From the NCBI GenBank assembly GCA_964626495.1, contig CAZVFT010000012.1, positions 1-35,634 on the forward strand: a stretch of DNA of 35,634 bases. Reading direction: 5' to 3'. The notes beneath the pieces are model-generated. The model was not told the DNA's origin, did not search any database, and saw nothing but the letters and a program-made list of their open reading frames with translations. The translations under genes and the position numbers were made by a program. The stretch comes from JACNLN01 sp964626495 (GTDB taxonomy: Bacteria > Fidelibacterota > Marinisomatia > Marinisomatales > CAZVFT01). Shown here piece after piece: positions 23,355-32,244 of this stretch. The stretch's first letter is position 1; each line of letters begins with the position of its first letter.

Positions 23355-24242
23355 ATGAGTGTTATTTTGATTACAGGATGTTCCAGTGGATTTGGGATGC
23401 TAACAGCTGCTCGACTCTCATCAGTGGGACATACCGTTTATGCCACTATGCGAAACCTGGACAAACAGGATGATTTAGTTAAAGAAGCGGAAATTCGTGG
23501 TGGAGAGGTCCGTATTTTACCGTTGGATGTGACGGATGATAATTCCATTTTGAAAACAATCGAAGAAATAGAAAAGGAGCAGGGACGGTTGGATGTGTTG
23601 GTCAATAATGCTGGCTATGGGATGGGGGGATTTTTTGAAGATCTTACCGAGGAAGAGATTCGTGAGCAGATGGAAACAAACTTTTTTGGTACTCAGAAGG
23701 TTGCCCGCCACGCTCTTCCTCTTATGAGAAATACGGCCAAAAGAATGGTCAATCAAATGAAACCGAAAGTTATCAACGTCTCCAGCAGCAGCGGTCGAAT
23801 TGCCACACCGGGATTGAATGCCTACGCCGCATCAAAATTTGCTCTTGAGGGATTCAGTGAGGGCTTGTATCATGAACTTCAGCCTTTTGGAGTTGACGTT
23901 GTCCTCATAGAGCCCGGTAGATATTTAACTAAAATATTTTCTGATAATAGTCGTGTTGCTGCACGATCTGGTCATCCTGACAGCCCGTATTCTCCATATG
24001 CTATACGATTCAAATCATTGATTGTCAAAATGTTGAAAACTAAAGAGGGGGTGAGGGACCCGGAGGAGGTAGCAAAGCTCATTGAGCGAGTAGTTTCTTC
24101 AAAAAGACCGAGGTTCCGCTATCCAGTTGGGAGAAGAGTTCGGTTGTACATTTTATTGAAATATGTTCTACCTTTTAGGTGGTTTTCAGGGTTGATACTA
24201 AAAAAAGTGTATGGGAAGAATATTACGTCTATGGAAAGATGA
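23355..24242 (+). CDS. Short-chain dehydrogenase/reductase
   Basis: A 295-residue classical SDR enzyme. The Rossmann cofactor motif is TGCSSGFG at residues 7-14, the NNAG motif is in DVLVNNAGYG, and the active site is SSSSGR followed by YAASK (Tyr and Lys of the catalytic triad). The enzyme uses NAD(H) or NADP(H) to oxidise or reduce a hydroxyl or carbonyl. A basic arginine after the first motif is less clear, so cofactor preference is open. The C-terminal 50 residues (PVGRRVRLYILLKYVLPFRWFSGLI) carry a hydrophobic, basic helix that may rest on the membrane. The start ATG follows GGGAGGG by three bases, which fits better than a GTG or ATG earlier. The substrate is not predictable. Confidence 0.88.
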   Translation: MSVILITGCSSGFGMLTAARLSSVGHTVYATMRNLDKQDDLVKEAEIRGGEVRILPLDVTDDNSILKTIEEIEKEQGRLDVLVNNAGYGMGGFFEDLTEEEIREQMETNFFGTQKVARHALPLMRNTAKRMVNQMKPKVINVSSSSGRIATPGLNAYAASKFALEGFSEGLYHELQPFGVDVVLIEPGRYLTKIFSDNSRVAARSGHPDSPYSPYAIRFKSLIVKMLKTKEGVRDPEEVAKLIERVVSSKRPRFRYPVGRRVRLYILLKYVLPFRWFSGLILKKVYGKNITSMER

Positions 24243-24246
24243 ATGG

Positions 24247-24325
24247 AGCTGCAACAACCTGAGATTTACCTAACAAATCAGTCGGGCGCCTGACCGATAA
24301 AGGATTTATCTCTGTGAGCTCAGCT
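24247..24325. repeat. 79-bp nested palindrome containing repeat copy b
   Basis: AGCTG (24247-24251) pairs with CAGCT (24321-24325), GAGAT (24261-24265) with ATCTC (24308-24312), and the central ATCAGTC-GGGC-GCCTGAC (24277-24294) is the interspersed palindrome. All three share nearly the same centre (24285.5-24286.5). GTTAGAT, a good attC core, follows at 24326. It lies between the SDR gene and the lipoprotein gene. Confidence 0.55.
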
Positions 24326-24366
24326 GTTAGATGTTATGCATAAACTAAAAGGAAGATCTTATTATT

Positions 24367-25203
24367 ATGATGAAAAAATACTTAGGAGTAGTTTTACTCC
24401 TTACATTAATTATGTGTATAGGATGTACATCTATGAAAAATCTTTATTTATCAGAAGTTAGAAAAGAATTAACAAGGTATTCAAGTTATGAAAATGATAT
24501 CATCACACAAAAAAATATTGCCTCTCTGCCTGAACCTATTCAGAAATATTTCCTGCATTGTGGCTATATTGGCAAAGAAAAGATGATTAATGCAGAAGTT
24601 GAATGGAAAGAAGCTTATATAAAAATGTCCCCTGACAAAAATTGGATGAGGTTAAATTGTTATCAATTTAATTCAGTTCCTGAGCCAACCCGAATCGTGT
24701 ACATGAAAAGTTCTATTCTCGGTATATTTCCTTTTGAAGGAAGGGATAAATACCAGGATGGACGTGGAAATATGCTGATAAAGCTCTTGAAATTTATAAA
24801 GGTTGCAGACGCGAAAGGCAAAGAAATGGACGAATCCGCTTTAGTAACAATATTGGCAGAAGCCCTGTTAGTTCCAACATACGCGTTACAAGACTATATT
24901 GAATGGACTGCCATTGATTCGAACACAGCGAAGGCAGTAATTAGATATAATAATACTGAAGTGAGTGGGCAATTTTATTTTAATGATCAAGGCGAGTTTA
25001 TCCGATTTGAAACCGTTGACAGATACTATTCGGAAAGAGGAACAGAGTATAAAAAGCTTAGATGGTCAATAGTTGCAGGTAGCTATATCAAGAAAAGTGG
25101 GATGAGATTTCCCACTGACTTAAAGGCAATATGGCGTGCTGAGCAAGGAGATTTTGAATATTTTAGGGGAACAATTACTGATATTAAATACAACATAAAA
25201 TAG
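24367..25203 (+). CDS. Lipoprotein of the DUF6544-like family
   Basis: A 278-residue protein whose signal ends in a lipobox (VVLLLTLIMCIGC, then TSMKNLY). The body contains SLPEPIQKYFLHCGYIGKEKMINAEVEW, an EGRDKYQDGRGNMLIKLL stretch, and DYIEWTAIDSNTAKAVIRYNNTEVSGQFYFNDQGEFIRFE. These features match uncharacterised DUF6544-type proteins, which resemble LolA/LolB-like half barrels that hold lipids, although the homology is from memory. The start codon at 24367 is the first of two adjacent ATGs; an AAAGGAAG lies about a dozen bases upstream. A terminator follows 37 bp after the stop. Function unknown. Confidence 0.65.
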   Translation: MMKKYLGVVLLLTLIMCIGCTSMKNLYLSEVRKELTRYSSYENDIITQKNIASLPEPIQKYFLHCGYIGKEKMINAEVEWKEAYIKMSPDKNWMRLNCYQFNSVPEPTRIVYMKSSILGIFPFEGRDKYQDGRGNMLIKLLKFIKVADAKGKEMDESALVTILAEALLVPTYALQDYIEWTAIDSNTAKAVIRYNNTEVSGQFYFNDQGEFIRFETVDRYYSERGTEYKKLRWSIVAGSYIKKSGMRFPTDLKAIWRAEQGDFEYFRGTITDIKYNIK

Positions 25204-25239
25204 CAGTACACGAACGTCTAAGCCCGCATAAAAGGTTCG

Positions 25240-25265
25240 TCCCGATGGCTGTCGGGATTTCTTTT
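25240..25265 (+). terminator. Intrinsic terminator
   Basis: TCCCGA (25240-25245) and TCGGGA (25252-25257) form a six-pair stem with a six-base loop, followed by a T-rich run TTTCTTTT. It ends the DUF6544-like transcript. Confidence 0.65.
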
Positions 25266-25350
25266 ACTGGAACCGTGGAGAAGAATACCAGATTCAAAAG
25301 CACATGCAAAAACATTCTCAGTGATATCTGTGGTTTTAAAAAGCAGATTG

Positions 25351-25716
25351 TTATTGAGTATCTGATTCCTCTTCAGAATTCTTTGACTCAAATCCAATGG
25401 CCTTTTCAAATGGGCTGGGGAAATCGAATCCCTCCCGATGTGGGAAATGAACAATAGTAACAATGTTACGCCACTGCACGAGAACAGAGGCTTCCAACCG
25501 TTCTTTTCTTATCTTGTCAGCAGGAAGGGGTTTTCCCGATTCATCTTCAGTATAGACAATCTCATACTTTGGGTGTTCTATCCAGAGACCAAATTCGTCG
25601 TATCCGATCACCCGGGCATAAAACTGGGCATTGTTGATTCCTGCGGGTCGTAATACCTCTACATCATCCAGTACAATAAGAACCACATCGTTAATAATTT
25701 GTTCAATATTCATCAT
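25351..25716 (-). CDS. Hypothetical 121-residue protein
   Basis: A cytoplasmic-looking protein of about 121 residues that starts MMNIEQIINDVVLIVLDDVEVL. It has a beta-rich part (AGINNAQFYARVIGYDEFGLWIEHPKYEIVY, then ASVLVQWRNIVTIVHFPHREGF) and a disordered acidic C-terminus (SKNSEEESDTQ). The alternation resembles a small Sm-like or SH3-like barrel, but I cannot name a family. An AAAGG upstream of two adjacent ATGs (25716 and 25713) supports the start. It sits about 100 bp downstream of the outer-membrane protein gene. Confidence 0.5.
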   Translation of the reverse strand: MMNIEQIINDVVLIVLDDVEVLRPAGINNAQFYARVIGYDEFGLWIEHPKYEIVYTEDESGKPLPADKIRKERLEASVLVQWRNIVTIVHFPHREGFDFPSPFEKAIGFESKNSEEESDTQ

Positions 25717-25815
25717 TTTAAAACCTTTCTCTTTCACAATATGTTTAAAGGTAACAACTTTTATTATTCCCTCGAATAATCATATAAATGGAAGCTTTCC
25801 GGGTTGATGAGTACG

Positions 25816-26373
25816 CTATTTGGATTGTGTTCTCCCTATAAGGTAGTTGATTCCAATTTTCAGTTCCAGGTATCGAGATATTCCTCGACCGCTGATGGCA
25901 ATACGGCTTCTTGGGAAGGTAAAGAATGGGATGCCGATATCTGTATGGTAATCTTTTATCTCCAATATTACTCCCCATTTATTATGAAGATGAATTTTTA
26001 AACCACCGCTGAAAACAAATAGTGGATCGTCGGAATCCGATAGAAACCCCATTCCGATGGAAGTAAAGCCCACAGCCGATCCGCCAGGACGAAAATGTAT
26101 TTGAATCCCCCCGAAGACAGATTGAACAGTTTTGGAGCTATCACCAGATTCCGCTGTGACATTGGTGGATCCGCAAGCGAGTATTAACCCATAGCTGGAT
26201 GAAAAATTCCAGCTTCCATTAAGACCAACTCCCCACCCGTTTTTGTAATCTATGCGTGGCATCAGGTAGATTGCACCACCCCCCACCTCAAATTTGGGAG
26301 TAGGATTTCTCGGTTGTGCGAAAGCAAGGGATGTTAATAAAAATATGATTAGATAATGCAGTGAGTTTTTCAT
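25816..26373 (-). CDS. Small outer-membrane beta-barrel protein
   Basis: A 185-residue protein with signal peptide SLHYLIIFLLTSLAFAQ. The mature part alternates hydrophobic and polar residues with many glycines and aromatics (GGGAIYLMPRI, GWGVGLNGSWNFSSSYGLIL, VFGGIQIHF, VFSGGLKIHL, KWGVILEIKDY, YLELKIGINYLI), as in eight-stranded outer-membrane barrels. It lies one base downstream of the PAP2 gene and was probably transcribed with ligA. The start has a weak upstream AAAAAG. Function unknown. Confidence 0.65.
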   Translation of the reverse strand: MKNSLHYLIIFLLTSLAFAQPRNPTPKFEVGGGAIYLMPRIDYKNGWGVGLNGSWNFSSSYGLILACGSTNVTAESGDSSKTVQSVFGGIQIHFRPGGSAVGFTSIGMGFLSDSDDPLFVFSGGLKIHLHNKWGVILEIKDYHTDIGIPFFTFPRSRIAISGRGISRYLELKIGINYLIGRTQSK

Positions 26374-26374
26374 T

Positions 26375-27034
26375 TTACTTTTTAGAGTTTATTGGAATGG
26401 ATAAGGTTAAAATAAATGGCTGCTGTGTTTGTTGTAATGGATGTGAAACAGCCCCGGTAATTTGTTTTTCCGATAACAGTGTTAATTTACCCACAAGCGC
26501 ACCCACTGCAACACCTAAAATAACGTCGCTGACATAGTGATTTCCCACATAAACTTGACTGTAGGCAGACAGGATCGTGTAGATGGTGAGAGGGATTGTG
26601 AGTTTGGGATATCGGTTTGCAATGACAGTTGAAAAAGCCGCCGACGTTGAAGCATGTCCCGATGGTAGTGAGGGTGTCATTCTTGTATTCAAAAGTCGTG
26701 GGTCGTATCGTTGCATTTTGGGTCGGTCTCGATTTATTGTGAATTTTAATATTGTCACCAGGATCTGGTCTGTAATGATAGATGTGACAGCCATAACGGT
26801 AGAGTTATAATTGTAAGAATTGCGGTCAAGCAGCCACTGTCCGCACGTCCATCCCAGTTCAATGAATGGAGATGCCAGTGAAACTCCCTCAATAGTGTAG
26901 TCAAGAACTGGCATGGAATTATTCCCCTGAAGAGATGTCGTAAATTTTTTATCTATTGTCAGGATAGCATTCTCCGGCAGGAGTGAAGTATGACTAATAA
27001 GAAGAAAAAGCAGGACAACTCTAACCATGCTCAT
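26375..27034 (-). CDS. PAP2-family phosphatase
   Basis: A 219-residue exported or membrane protein of the PAP2 (phosphatidic acid phosphatase 2) superfamily. The motifs are KFTINRDRP (K-x6-RP), LPSGHAS (PSGH), and SQVYVGNHYVSD, which aligns with SR-x5-H-x3-D but has Gln in place of Arg. Histidines of the second and third motifs are present, so catalysis is still possible. These enzymes remove phosphate from undecaprenyl pyrophosphate, lipid phosphates or lipid A. The ATG at 27034 overlaps the ligA stop by four bases (ATGA) and follows a G-rich ribosome site, so it is translated with ligA. Confidence 0.8.
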   Translation of the reverse strand: MSMVRVVLLFLLISHTSLLPENAILTIDKKFTTSLQGNNSMPVLDYTIEGVSLASPFIELGWTCGQWLLDRNSYNYNSTVMAVTSIITDQILVTILKFTINRDRPKMQRYDPRLLNTRMTPSLPSGHASTSAAFSTVIANRYPKLTIPLTIYTILSAYSQVYVGNHYVSDVILGVAVGALVGKLTLLSEKQITGAVSHPLQQTQQPFILTLSIPINSKK

Positions 27035-29046
27035 TGTTCCCCCGCCATTTCCAAGAATTCTTCCTCAGTTAGTGTTGTAATCCCGAGTTCCTGAGCTTTC
27101 CTCAGTTTTGATCCGGCACCGGGACCTGCCACAACGTAGTCGGTTTTTTTACTCACAGACTTGGTGGCATGACCTCCAAACCGCTCCACTATGCCCTCTG
27201 CTTCATAGCGAGCGAATTTTTCGAGAGTACCTGTAAAAACAAAGATTTTATCAACAAATAATGTTGATGGTTCACGTTCAATCACCTCTGGTAACTCAAA
27301 TTTCACACCACCATCCCGGCATTGCTGAATCACCCGGCGGTTCTCATGGCTGGCAAAGAAATTGATAACGGAATCCGCTACAATAGGACCAATTTCGTCA
27401 ATGGAATGAAGCTGATCATATGTTGCGGACATAAGTCCATCTAAAGTTCGAAGTTCCTGCGCAAGTACCTGTGCCAGATGCTCACCCACATTCCGAATTC
27501 CCAGACCGTAGATGAATCGGGATAGTGTTGTTCTTCGGCTTGTGCCAATAGAATTTATGATATTTCTTGCAGATTTTTCCGCCATTCGCTCCAGACTAAG
27601 AATGTCTTTCTTGCTTAAATAATATAGATCGGCAAAACTGTGAATGAGTTCTGTGTCTACCATCTGAGCGATGAGTTTTGTTCCCAGCCCGTCAATGTTC
27701 ATTGCTCTCTTCGATGCAAAATGTTCAATTCGTCCTTTTACCTGGGCAGGGCAGGCGATGTTTTGACACCGTATTACCACTTCGTCTTTCGGTCGGATAA
27801 CTCGATCACCACAAACAGGACATTCACCTGGAAGAATAAAAGGTTTTGTCTCAGGTGGGCGCTTGTTAAGAATCACCTTTATCACTTCTGGAATGACATC
27901 CCCAGCACGCTGGATGAGAACTGTGTCTCCAATACGAATATCCTTCCGATCGATTTCGTCCTGATTGTGCAGGGTAGCGCGGCTTACAACAGCTCCTCCC
28001 ACATTCACAGGTTTCAGGTGAGCCACAGGTGTGATTGCACCTGTACGACCCACAGAAGCTTCAATGTCTTCCAGAACAGTGGTGGCCTGTTTAGCTTTAA
28101 ATTTCCCGGCAATTGCCCATCGGGGAGATCGGGTGCGAATTCCAAGTTGCTCCCTTTTGGGAAAATCGTTGACCTTAATAACAACCCCATCAATATCATA
28201 CGGGAGTTCGTCTCGTTTTTCCTGCCACGTTTTGTAGTAATCAATGGTCTCCTCAATACTGTTACAAAGGAGGACGTGAGGGTTCACAGGTAGTCCCCAC
28301 TTTTTCAATTGCATAAGAGATTCCCAGTGTGACGAGAAGGCTACTCCCTCAACCCGACCCAGACCATAGCAGCAGATCTTCAACGGTCGTTTTGCAGTGA
28401 TGGATGAATCGAGCTGTCTCAGGCTGCCAGCTGCAGCATTACGGGGATTGGCGAACGGAGGTTCCTCATCTTTTAACCGTTGCTCATTGAGGGTCTTAAA
28501 TCCCGCCTTTTCCATAAATACCTCCCCTCGAACCTCAAGTAGGGAGGGAATGGGAAGCTTCTCCTGCATTAATTTGAGTGGAATTGATCTTATCGTCCGA
28601 AGATTCTGAGTGATATCTTCCCCCATATAACCATCCCCCCGGGTGGAGCCACTGACAAATATTCCCTCTTCATAAATTAGCTCAACAGCCAATCCATCGA
28701 GTTTTGACTCAGCAACGTAGGTAACTTCATCTTGCCTGTCAAGACCTCTCTTAACACGTTCATCGAAGGCACGTATTTCAGATTCATTCATGGCGTTTTC
28801 CAGGCTGAGCATAGGAATACGATGAGCAATAGTTCCGAATTCTTTAAGGGGTGGTGCTCCCACTCGCTGAGTTGGGGAGTCTGGGGTAATTAATTCCGGA
28901 TGTTGAGATTCCAGATGTAGAAGCTCACGCATAAGTACATCGTACTCGGCATCGGAGATCTCCGGATTATCAAGCACGTAGTAGAGATAGTTATGCCGCT
29001 CTATTTTTTCTCTTAATCTTTCAATACGATCTTGAACAGAGCTCAA
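27031..29046 (-). CDS. ligA: NAD-dependent DNA ligase
   Basis: A 671-residue LigA, the normal full length. It joins nicked DNA in replication and repair using NAD+. The adenylation lysine is Lys115 in ESKLDG. Other features are the N-terminal Ia domain (HNYLYYVLDNPEISDAEYD), the OB region (VGRTGAITPVA), a four-cysteine zinc finger (CPVCG then IRCQNIACPAQ), the helix-hairpin-helix region (YGLGIRNVGEHLAQ, SIDEIGPIVADSV), and the C-terminal BRCT domain (FVFTGTLEKFARYEAEGIVERFG). The start is TTG at 29046, with GGAG about ten bases upstream; no closer ATG is plausible because it would remove domain Ia. It is the second gene of a minus-strand operon and overlaps the PAP2 gene. Confidence 0.95.
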   Translation of the reverse strand: MSSVQDRIERLREKIERHNYLYYVLDNPEISDAEYDVLMRELLHLESQHPELITPDSPTQRVGAPPLKEFGTIAHRIPMLSLENAMNESEIRAFDERVKRGLDRQDEVTYVAESKLDGLAVELIYEEGIFVSGSTRGDGYMGEDITQNLRTIRSIPLKLMQEKLPIPSLLEVRGEVFMEKAGFKTLNEQRLKDEEPPFANPRNAAAGSLRQLDSSITAKRPLKICCYGLGRVEGVAFSSHWESLMQLKKWGLPVNPHVLLCNSIEETIDYYKTWQEKRDELPYDIDGVVIKVNDFPKREQLGIRTRSPRWAIAGKFKAKQATTVLEDIEASVGRTGAITPVAHLKPVNVGGAVVSRATLHNQDEIDRKDIRIGDTVLIQRAGDVIPEVIKVILNKRPPETKPFILPGECPVCGDRVIRPKDEVVIRCQNIACPAQVKGRIEHFASKRAMNIDGLGTKLIAQMVDTELIHSFADLYYLSKKDILSLERMAEKSARNIINSIGTSRRTTLSRFIYGLGIRNVGEHLAQVLAQELRTLDGLMSATYDQLHSIDEIGPIVADSVINFFASHENRRVIQQCRDGGVKFELPEVIEREPSTLFVDKIFVFTGTLEKFARYEAEGIVERFGGHATKSVSKKTDYVVAGPGAGSKLRKAQELGITTLTEEEFLEMAGEQ

Positions 29047-29052
29047 CGGTTA

Positions 29053-29490
29053 CTATCTCCTGTTATAATATTCAACGGGATCAACGGGTTTGATCACAAC
29101 CGGGTCTAATTTCCCCTCATCAGTCAGGGGAGCAGCGTAGATACCAAAGTCAGTTGTGGTAAGCACGAAAAAATAAATTAGTACATTTCCGGTTATCTTC
29201 AATGGATCATATCGAAATCGGTAAAGACCGTGGTAATTTTCCAACGGGAATTCCAAGTATCTTACTGATTTTTCTGTAGCAATAAAAAGTGATGCGGATG
29301 TTACTGAATCCTCGGGAATATCCGAAACAAGTTCGAGGTAATAAGGACGACCTTTAAAAAAGGGGTCAGAAGGTAAATGAAAAATATATTGTGATAGGGG
29401 AAATTGTTTATTCAAAAGTTCTTCGGCTGTCTGACCAATGATCGGAATTGCTATTGCCAATGTTAAAATAATGGTAAGCAGTCTTATCAT
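29053..29490 (-). CDS. Small secreted protein upstream of ligA
   Basis: A 145-residue protein. The ATG at 29490 opens a hydrophobic signal (RLLTIILTLAIAIPIIGQ); a frame extending upstream to 29577 passes through an interspersed palindrome and is rejected. The mature part has FPLSQYIFHLPSDPFFKGRPYYLELVSDIPE and a repeated beta pattern up to VDPVEYYNRR. It may be an Ig-like or DUF4296-type small secreted protein, but I do not recognise it. It ends six bases before ligA and probably shares its transcript. Confidence 0.5.
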   Translation of the reverse strand: MIRLLTIILTLAIAIPIIGQTAEELLNKQFPLSQYIFHLPSDPFFKGRPYYLELVSDIPEDSVTSASLFIATEKSVRYLEFPLENYHGLYRFRYDPLKITGNVLIYFFVLTTTDFGIYAAPLTDEGKLDPVVIKPVDPVEYYNRR

Positions 29491-29523
29491 ACTCGATATT
29501 TTATAATGGGTATGGAAATTGAT

Positions 29524-29541
29524 ATCAGTCGGACGTCTGAC
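29524..29541 (-). repeat. Interspersed palindrome, copy c
   Basis: ATCAGTC-GGAC-GTCTGAC differs from the other copies at one base in the right arm. A further GACTGAT half-site is found at 29548. It lies in the 291-bp gap (29491-29781) upstream of the small secreted protein gene; I see no gene there. Confidence 0.55.
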
Positions 29542-29781
29542 CGATAGGACTGATAAAGTCTTTTTGACAATTGTCATATATAGGTTTACCTGAAAGTTGT
29601 TTGGTCTGTATACAATTAAAATTTACGGGAGATGTTAGTTACGAGCAATTAGAAAGGGGAGCGCAAAATCCCATGCAATAACTCCCGTCGGTGACCCCTT
29701 TTACCAATGGATTTCAAATAAAAGTTTATTAAACAAATTCGGGCAGGCAGGCCAACGGTGAGTGAAAGAGGCTGTTCTTCT

Positions 29782-30915
29782 TTAGAATGTCATCCGCAGT
29801 GAATTTTGAATTCCCCGGATAATCAGAAGAGCATCAGCACCGGTGACAGTACCGTTTGGATTGAACTTTCCGGTGATAAGGTCAGCCTTCATAATGCCCC
29901 GTTCAGCACATAGAGCCATGGCGGGATAGGCGTAGTGACTGCTGGAGACATCTGCGAACCGTGACGGATCTTCCCCAAAATACCGTGTCTCAAGTTCAGG
30001 ATCTCGTGTGGCAGCCACAAGGATTCTTGCAACGGCTTTAGCGTATCCTGCTCGCGTTAACGGTTCACCGGGGTAAAACTTTCCATCCGGATCCAGTTCC
30101 AGTACACCAAGTTCCATCACCTCTCCAATCCAACGCTCTGCCCATATCCCTTTCACATCTGGGGGTAGTGCAATGGAGGTCTTCCCTGTCATTTGACTGG
30201 GTGTCTGGAAATCCGGAATGTCTTCAGGCAGAAATCGTTCAAAAACCTCTGGCAGCTTCAATTCTTCAATAAAAAGGACAGCTAGGTCTGCCCGATCAAT
30301 ATTTAGTTTTATTGCAATTTTCTTACCAGCTAAAGTACCGGGTTTTGCCCTTAAAATCTTCTGGGAAAGTTCCCACATTTCATCAGCTTTACCCGCAAGG
30401 TCACCTTTCCAGTCCACCACGTTTCTGAATTCCTTTTCCGCCTTCCTGAACTCGTAAGCGTAGAAATATGCCTCACCAAGATAATAGGTAGCTCCTTCAT
30501 GATTTGATTTCAGATCGAGAGCTTTTTCAAATTCCTTGATTGCTTTTTTCAGCCATTTATTGTTCACTTCCCGGTGTGCAGTCCAGAGTCGCCCCGCCAA
30601 CACATGAATATCTAGATTCTTTTTCCCGAACTTGAGAGCTTTATCCATGAATTTGCGCCCCTGTTTCAGGTCGCCATTCAATCCCGTAGCCAAACCAAGC
30701 CCAGCCCATCCCGGACCAAACTTTTTATTCAGTCCCACTGATCGATCAAACGCTTCGATAGCATCAGCGTACTCTCCTTTTTCAAGGTAGCGTATTCCTG
30801 CCTTGAAATGATACTCGGGCATATCTACCTCAGATTGAGGAATGTATTTAGGACCACAATTATTTAAACTGAGAATTAACGGTACAATCAATATTAACGT
30901 AATGAAATGTTTCAT
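29782..30915 (-). CDS. TPR lipoprotein with SLH-like C-terminal domain
   Basis: A 377-residue lipoprotein. The ATG at 30915 follows AAAGGAAGG and gives a lipobox signal (KHFITLILIVPLILSLNNC). Tetratricopeptide repeats occupy about residues 40-190 (YHFKAGIRYLEKGEYADAIEAFD, GWAGLGLATGLNGDLKQGRKF, EGATYYLGEAYFYAYEFRKAEKEF). The C-terminal 130 residues contain S-layer-homology-like units (GEVMELGVLELDPDGKFYPGEPLTRAGYAKA, FADVSSSHYAYPAMALCAERGIM, FNPNGTVTGADALLIIRG). SLH modules usually bind pyruvylated wall polymers. It is divergent from the FlgT-like gene and may share its control region. Probably a periplasmic scaffold between outer membrane and wall. Confidence 0.75.
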   Translation of the reverse strand: MKHFITLILIVPLILSLNNCGPKYIPQSEVDMPEYHFKAGIRYLEKGEYADAIEAFDRSVGLNKKFGPGWAGLGLATGLNGDLKQGRKFMDKALKFGKKNLDIHVLAGRLWTAHREVNNKWLKKAIKEFEKALDLKSNHEGATYYLGEAYFYAYEFRKAEKEFRNVVDWKGDLAGKADEMWELSQKILRAKPGTLAGKKIAIKLNIDRADLAVLFIEELKLPEVFERFLPEDIPDFQTPSQMTGKTSIALPPDVKGIWAERWIGEVMELGVLELDPDGKFYPGEPLTRAGYAKAVARILVAATRDPELETRYFGEDPSRFADVSSSHYAYPAMALCAERGIMKADLITGKFNPNGTVTGADALLIIRGIQNSLRMTF

Positions 30916-30991
30916 AATAAGCCTTCCTTTGTAAGTCATTTTCATATAAAATATAATGGCTTACAAGGTTAAATAAAATATATTTAATAAC

Positions 30992-31010
30992 TTGGTGATT
31001 TGTATCACAA
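30992..31010. promoter_or_regulatory. CRP/FNR-like palindrome in a divergent promoter
   Basis: TTGGTGATTTGTATCACAA has the arrangement GTGAT-N4-ATCAC, close to the CRP consensus TGTGA-N6-TCACA with one mismatch in the left arm. It sits between the divergent TPR-SLH and FlgT-like genes, 77 bp and 83 bp from their start codons. No CRP/FNR regulator gene is in the window. Confidence 0.4.
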
Positions 31011-31092
31011 CTATCCTCTTTCTTATTGTAAAAAATTCTCAAGTTGAATATATTGCAATAGTACAAAGAACATCTAATTAGAGGTCGTTATT

Positions 31093-32229
31093 ATGAAAAA
31101 GTTTCTGGACAAGCTATATATATTAGTACCATTAGTGTTATTTACATTTTCCTTCCTCGCCGGTCAGACCACTACAATCAGCGTAGAAGGAATGGGGATG
31201 AGTAAAGATGCCGCAATCGAAAATGCTAAAAGAAATGCAGTAGAAATGGGTATTGGAACAGTACTGTCCTCGGAAACACTTGTGAAAAATTCTGTGGTTT
31301 TTTCAGATAATATCTATGCCAGAGCCAAGGGTTTTGTAAAATCATATAAGGTTGTAGATAGTTATCAAGATCCTGATGGTTTGTTTGTAGTAACTGTTGA
31401 AGCGGAAGTGACAGAGATTATCGATCAAATACTGCAGGATGAACTGGCGGTACAGACGCTTCTCAATGCGATGAATCGCCCCAAGATTATCTTTCTTATC
31501 CGTGAGGAGAACCTTATTGACAATATTCCCACCGATTTTGCTGAGACGAAGCTGGTGAGCATGTTCTACGACAAGGGGTTTGATGTAGTGGATCGGCAAT
31601 TAGTATCAGCTTTGAAAAAAGGGCATGATTACGAACAGGCATTAGGGGGCAATATTGAAGCAGCAGCTCGTGTTGCAAGTCAGCTTGGAGCAGATGTGAT
31701 TGTTATCGGGACCGCAAAGATTTCCTCGGGAGGTGAGGTGAAAGCCGGGAATTTAAAGATGTTTTCAGGACAAGCGGACGTGAACGGGAAGATTATACGG
31801 GCAGATACAGGTGAAATCCTTGCTATCGTACCTCTGGCTCATGGAAAGAAACCGCACATATCTGCTTCTACTGCCGGTATCAATGCCATGAATGAAGCGG
31901 CGGAAACACTCGGAAGTGATATTATTGGTCAGCTGATCCGGAAGTGGAGCATCCAACAGGCAAACACCATTAACGTTTTTATTGTTCTTTCCAATGCCGA
32001 TTTTGCGGCATACATGAATTTTGGTGCTTTTTTGAAATCCCAAACAATCCCCGGAATTCGCAATGCTTTTGAAAAGGGATTTCAAGAGGGTGTCGCTGAA
32101 TTCCAGGTATTATACGAGGGCAAATCTCAGGGACTGGCGATGGCTCTTACTCAATATCCTCCCGAGTCGGTTCCTATTGAAATAACCGGACTATCCGGGA
32201 ATCGTATTTCTTTGAAAGTTGTGCAATAA
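31093..32229 (+). CDS. FlgT-like exported protein
   Basis: A 378-residue protein with a signal peptide (YILVPLVLFTFSFLAGQ). The first domain, about residues 28-115, resembles the N-terminal domain of flagellar assembly protein T: VEGMGMSKDAAIENAKRNAVEMGIGTVLSSETLV and FVKSYKVVDSYQDPDGLFVVTVEAEV. The middle (IIFLIREENLIDN, LVSMFYDKGFDVVDRQLV, ARVASQLGADVIVIGTAKI) has the CsgG-like alpha/beta pattern also found in FlgT. The last 120 residues are unassigned. There are no flagellar genes here, so it is probably a FlgT-like envelope protein with a different job. It begins a plus-strand series with an LPP20-like and a TlpA-like gene. An AGAGGT eight bases upstream supports the start. Confidence 0.7.
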   Translation: MKKFLDKLYILVPLVLFTFSFLAGQTTTISVEGMGMSKDAAIENAKRNAVEMGIGTVLSSETLVKNSVVFSDNIYARAKGFVKSYKVVDSYQDPDGLFVVTVEAEVTEIIDQILQDELAVQTLLNAMNRPKIIFLIREENLIDNIPTDFAETKLVSMFYDKGFDVVDRQLVSALKKGHDYEQALGGNIEAAARVASQLGADVIVIGTAKISSGGEVKAGNLKMFSGQADVNGKIIRADTGEILAIVPLAHGKKPHISASTAGINAMNEAAETLGSDIIGQLIRKWSIQQANTINVFIVLSNADFAAYMNFGAFLKSQTIPGIRNAFEKGFQEGVAEFQVLYEGKSQGLAMALTQYPPESVPIEITGLSGNRISLKVVQ

Positions 32230-32244
32230 TTATTGGAGGTTGAT

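Noticed and set aside
29491..29577. An N-terminal extension of the small secreted protein
   Set aside because: It is translated from the interspersed palindrome and displaces the signal peptide from the N-terminus.
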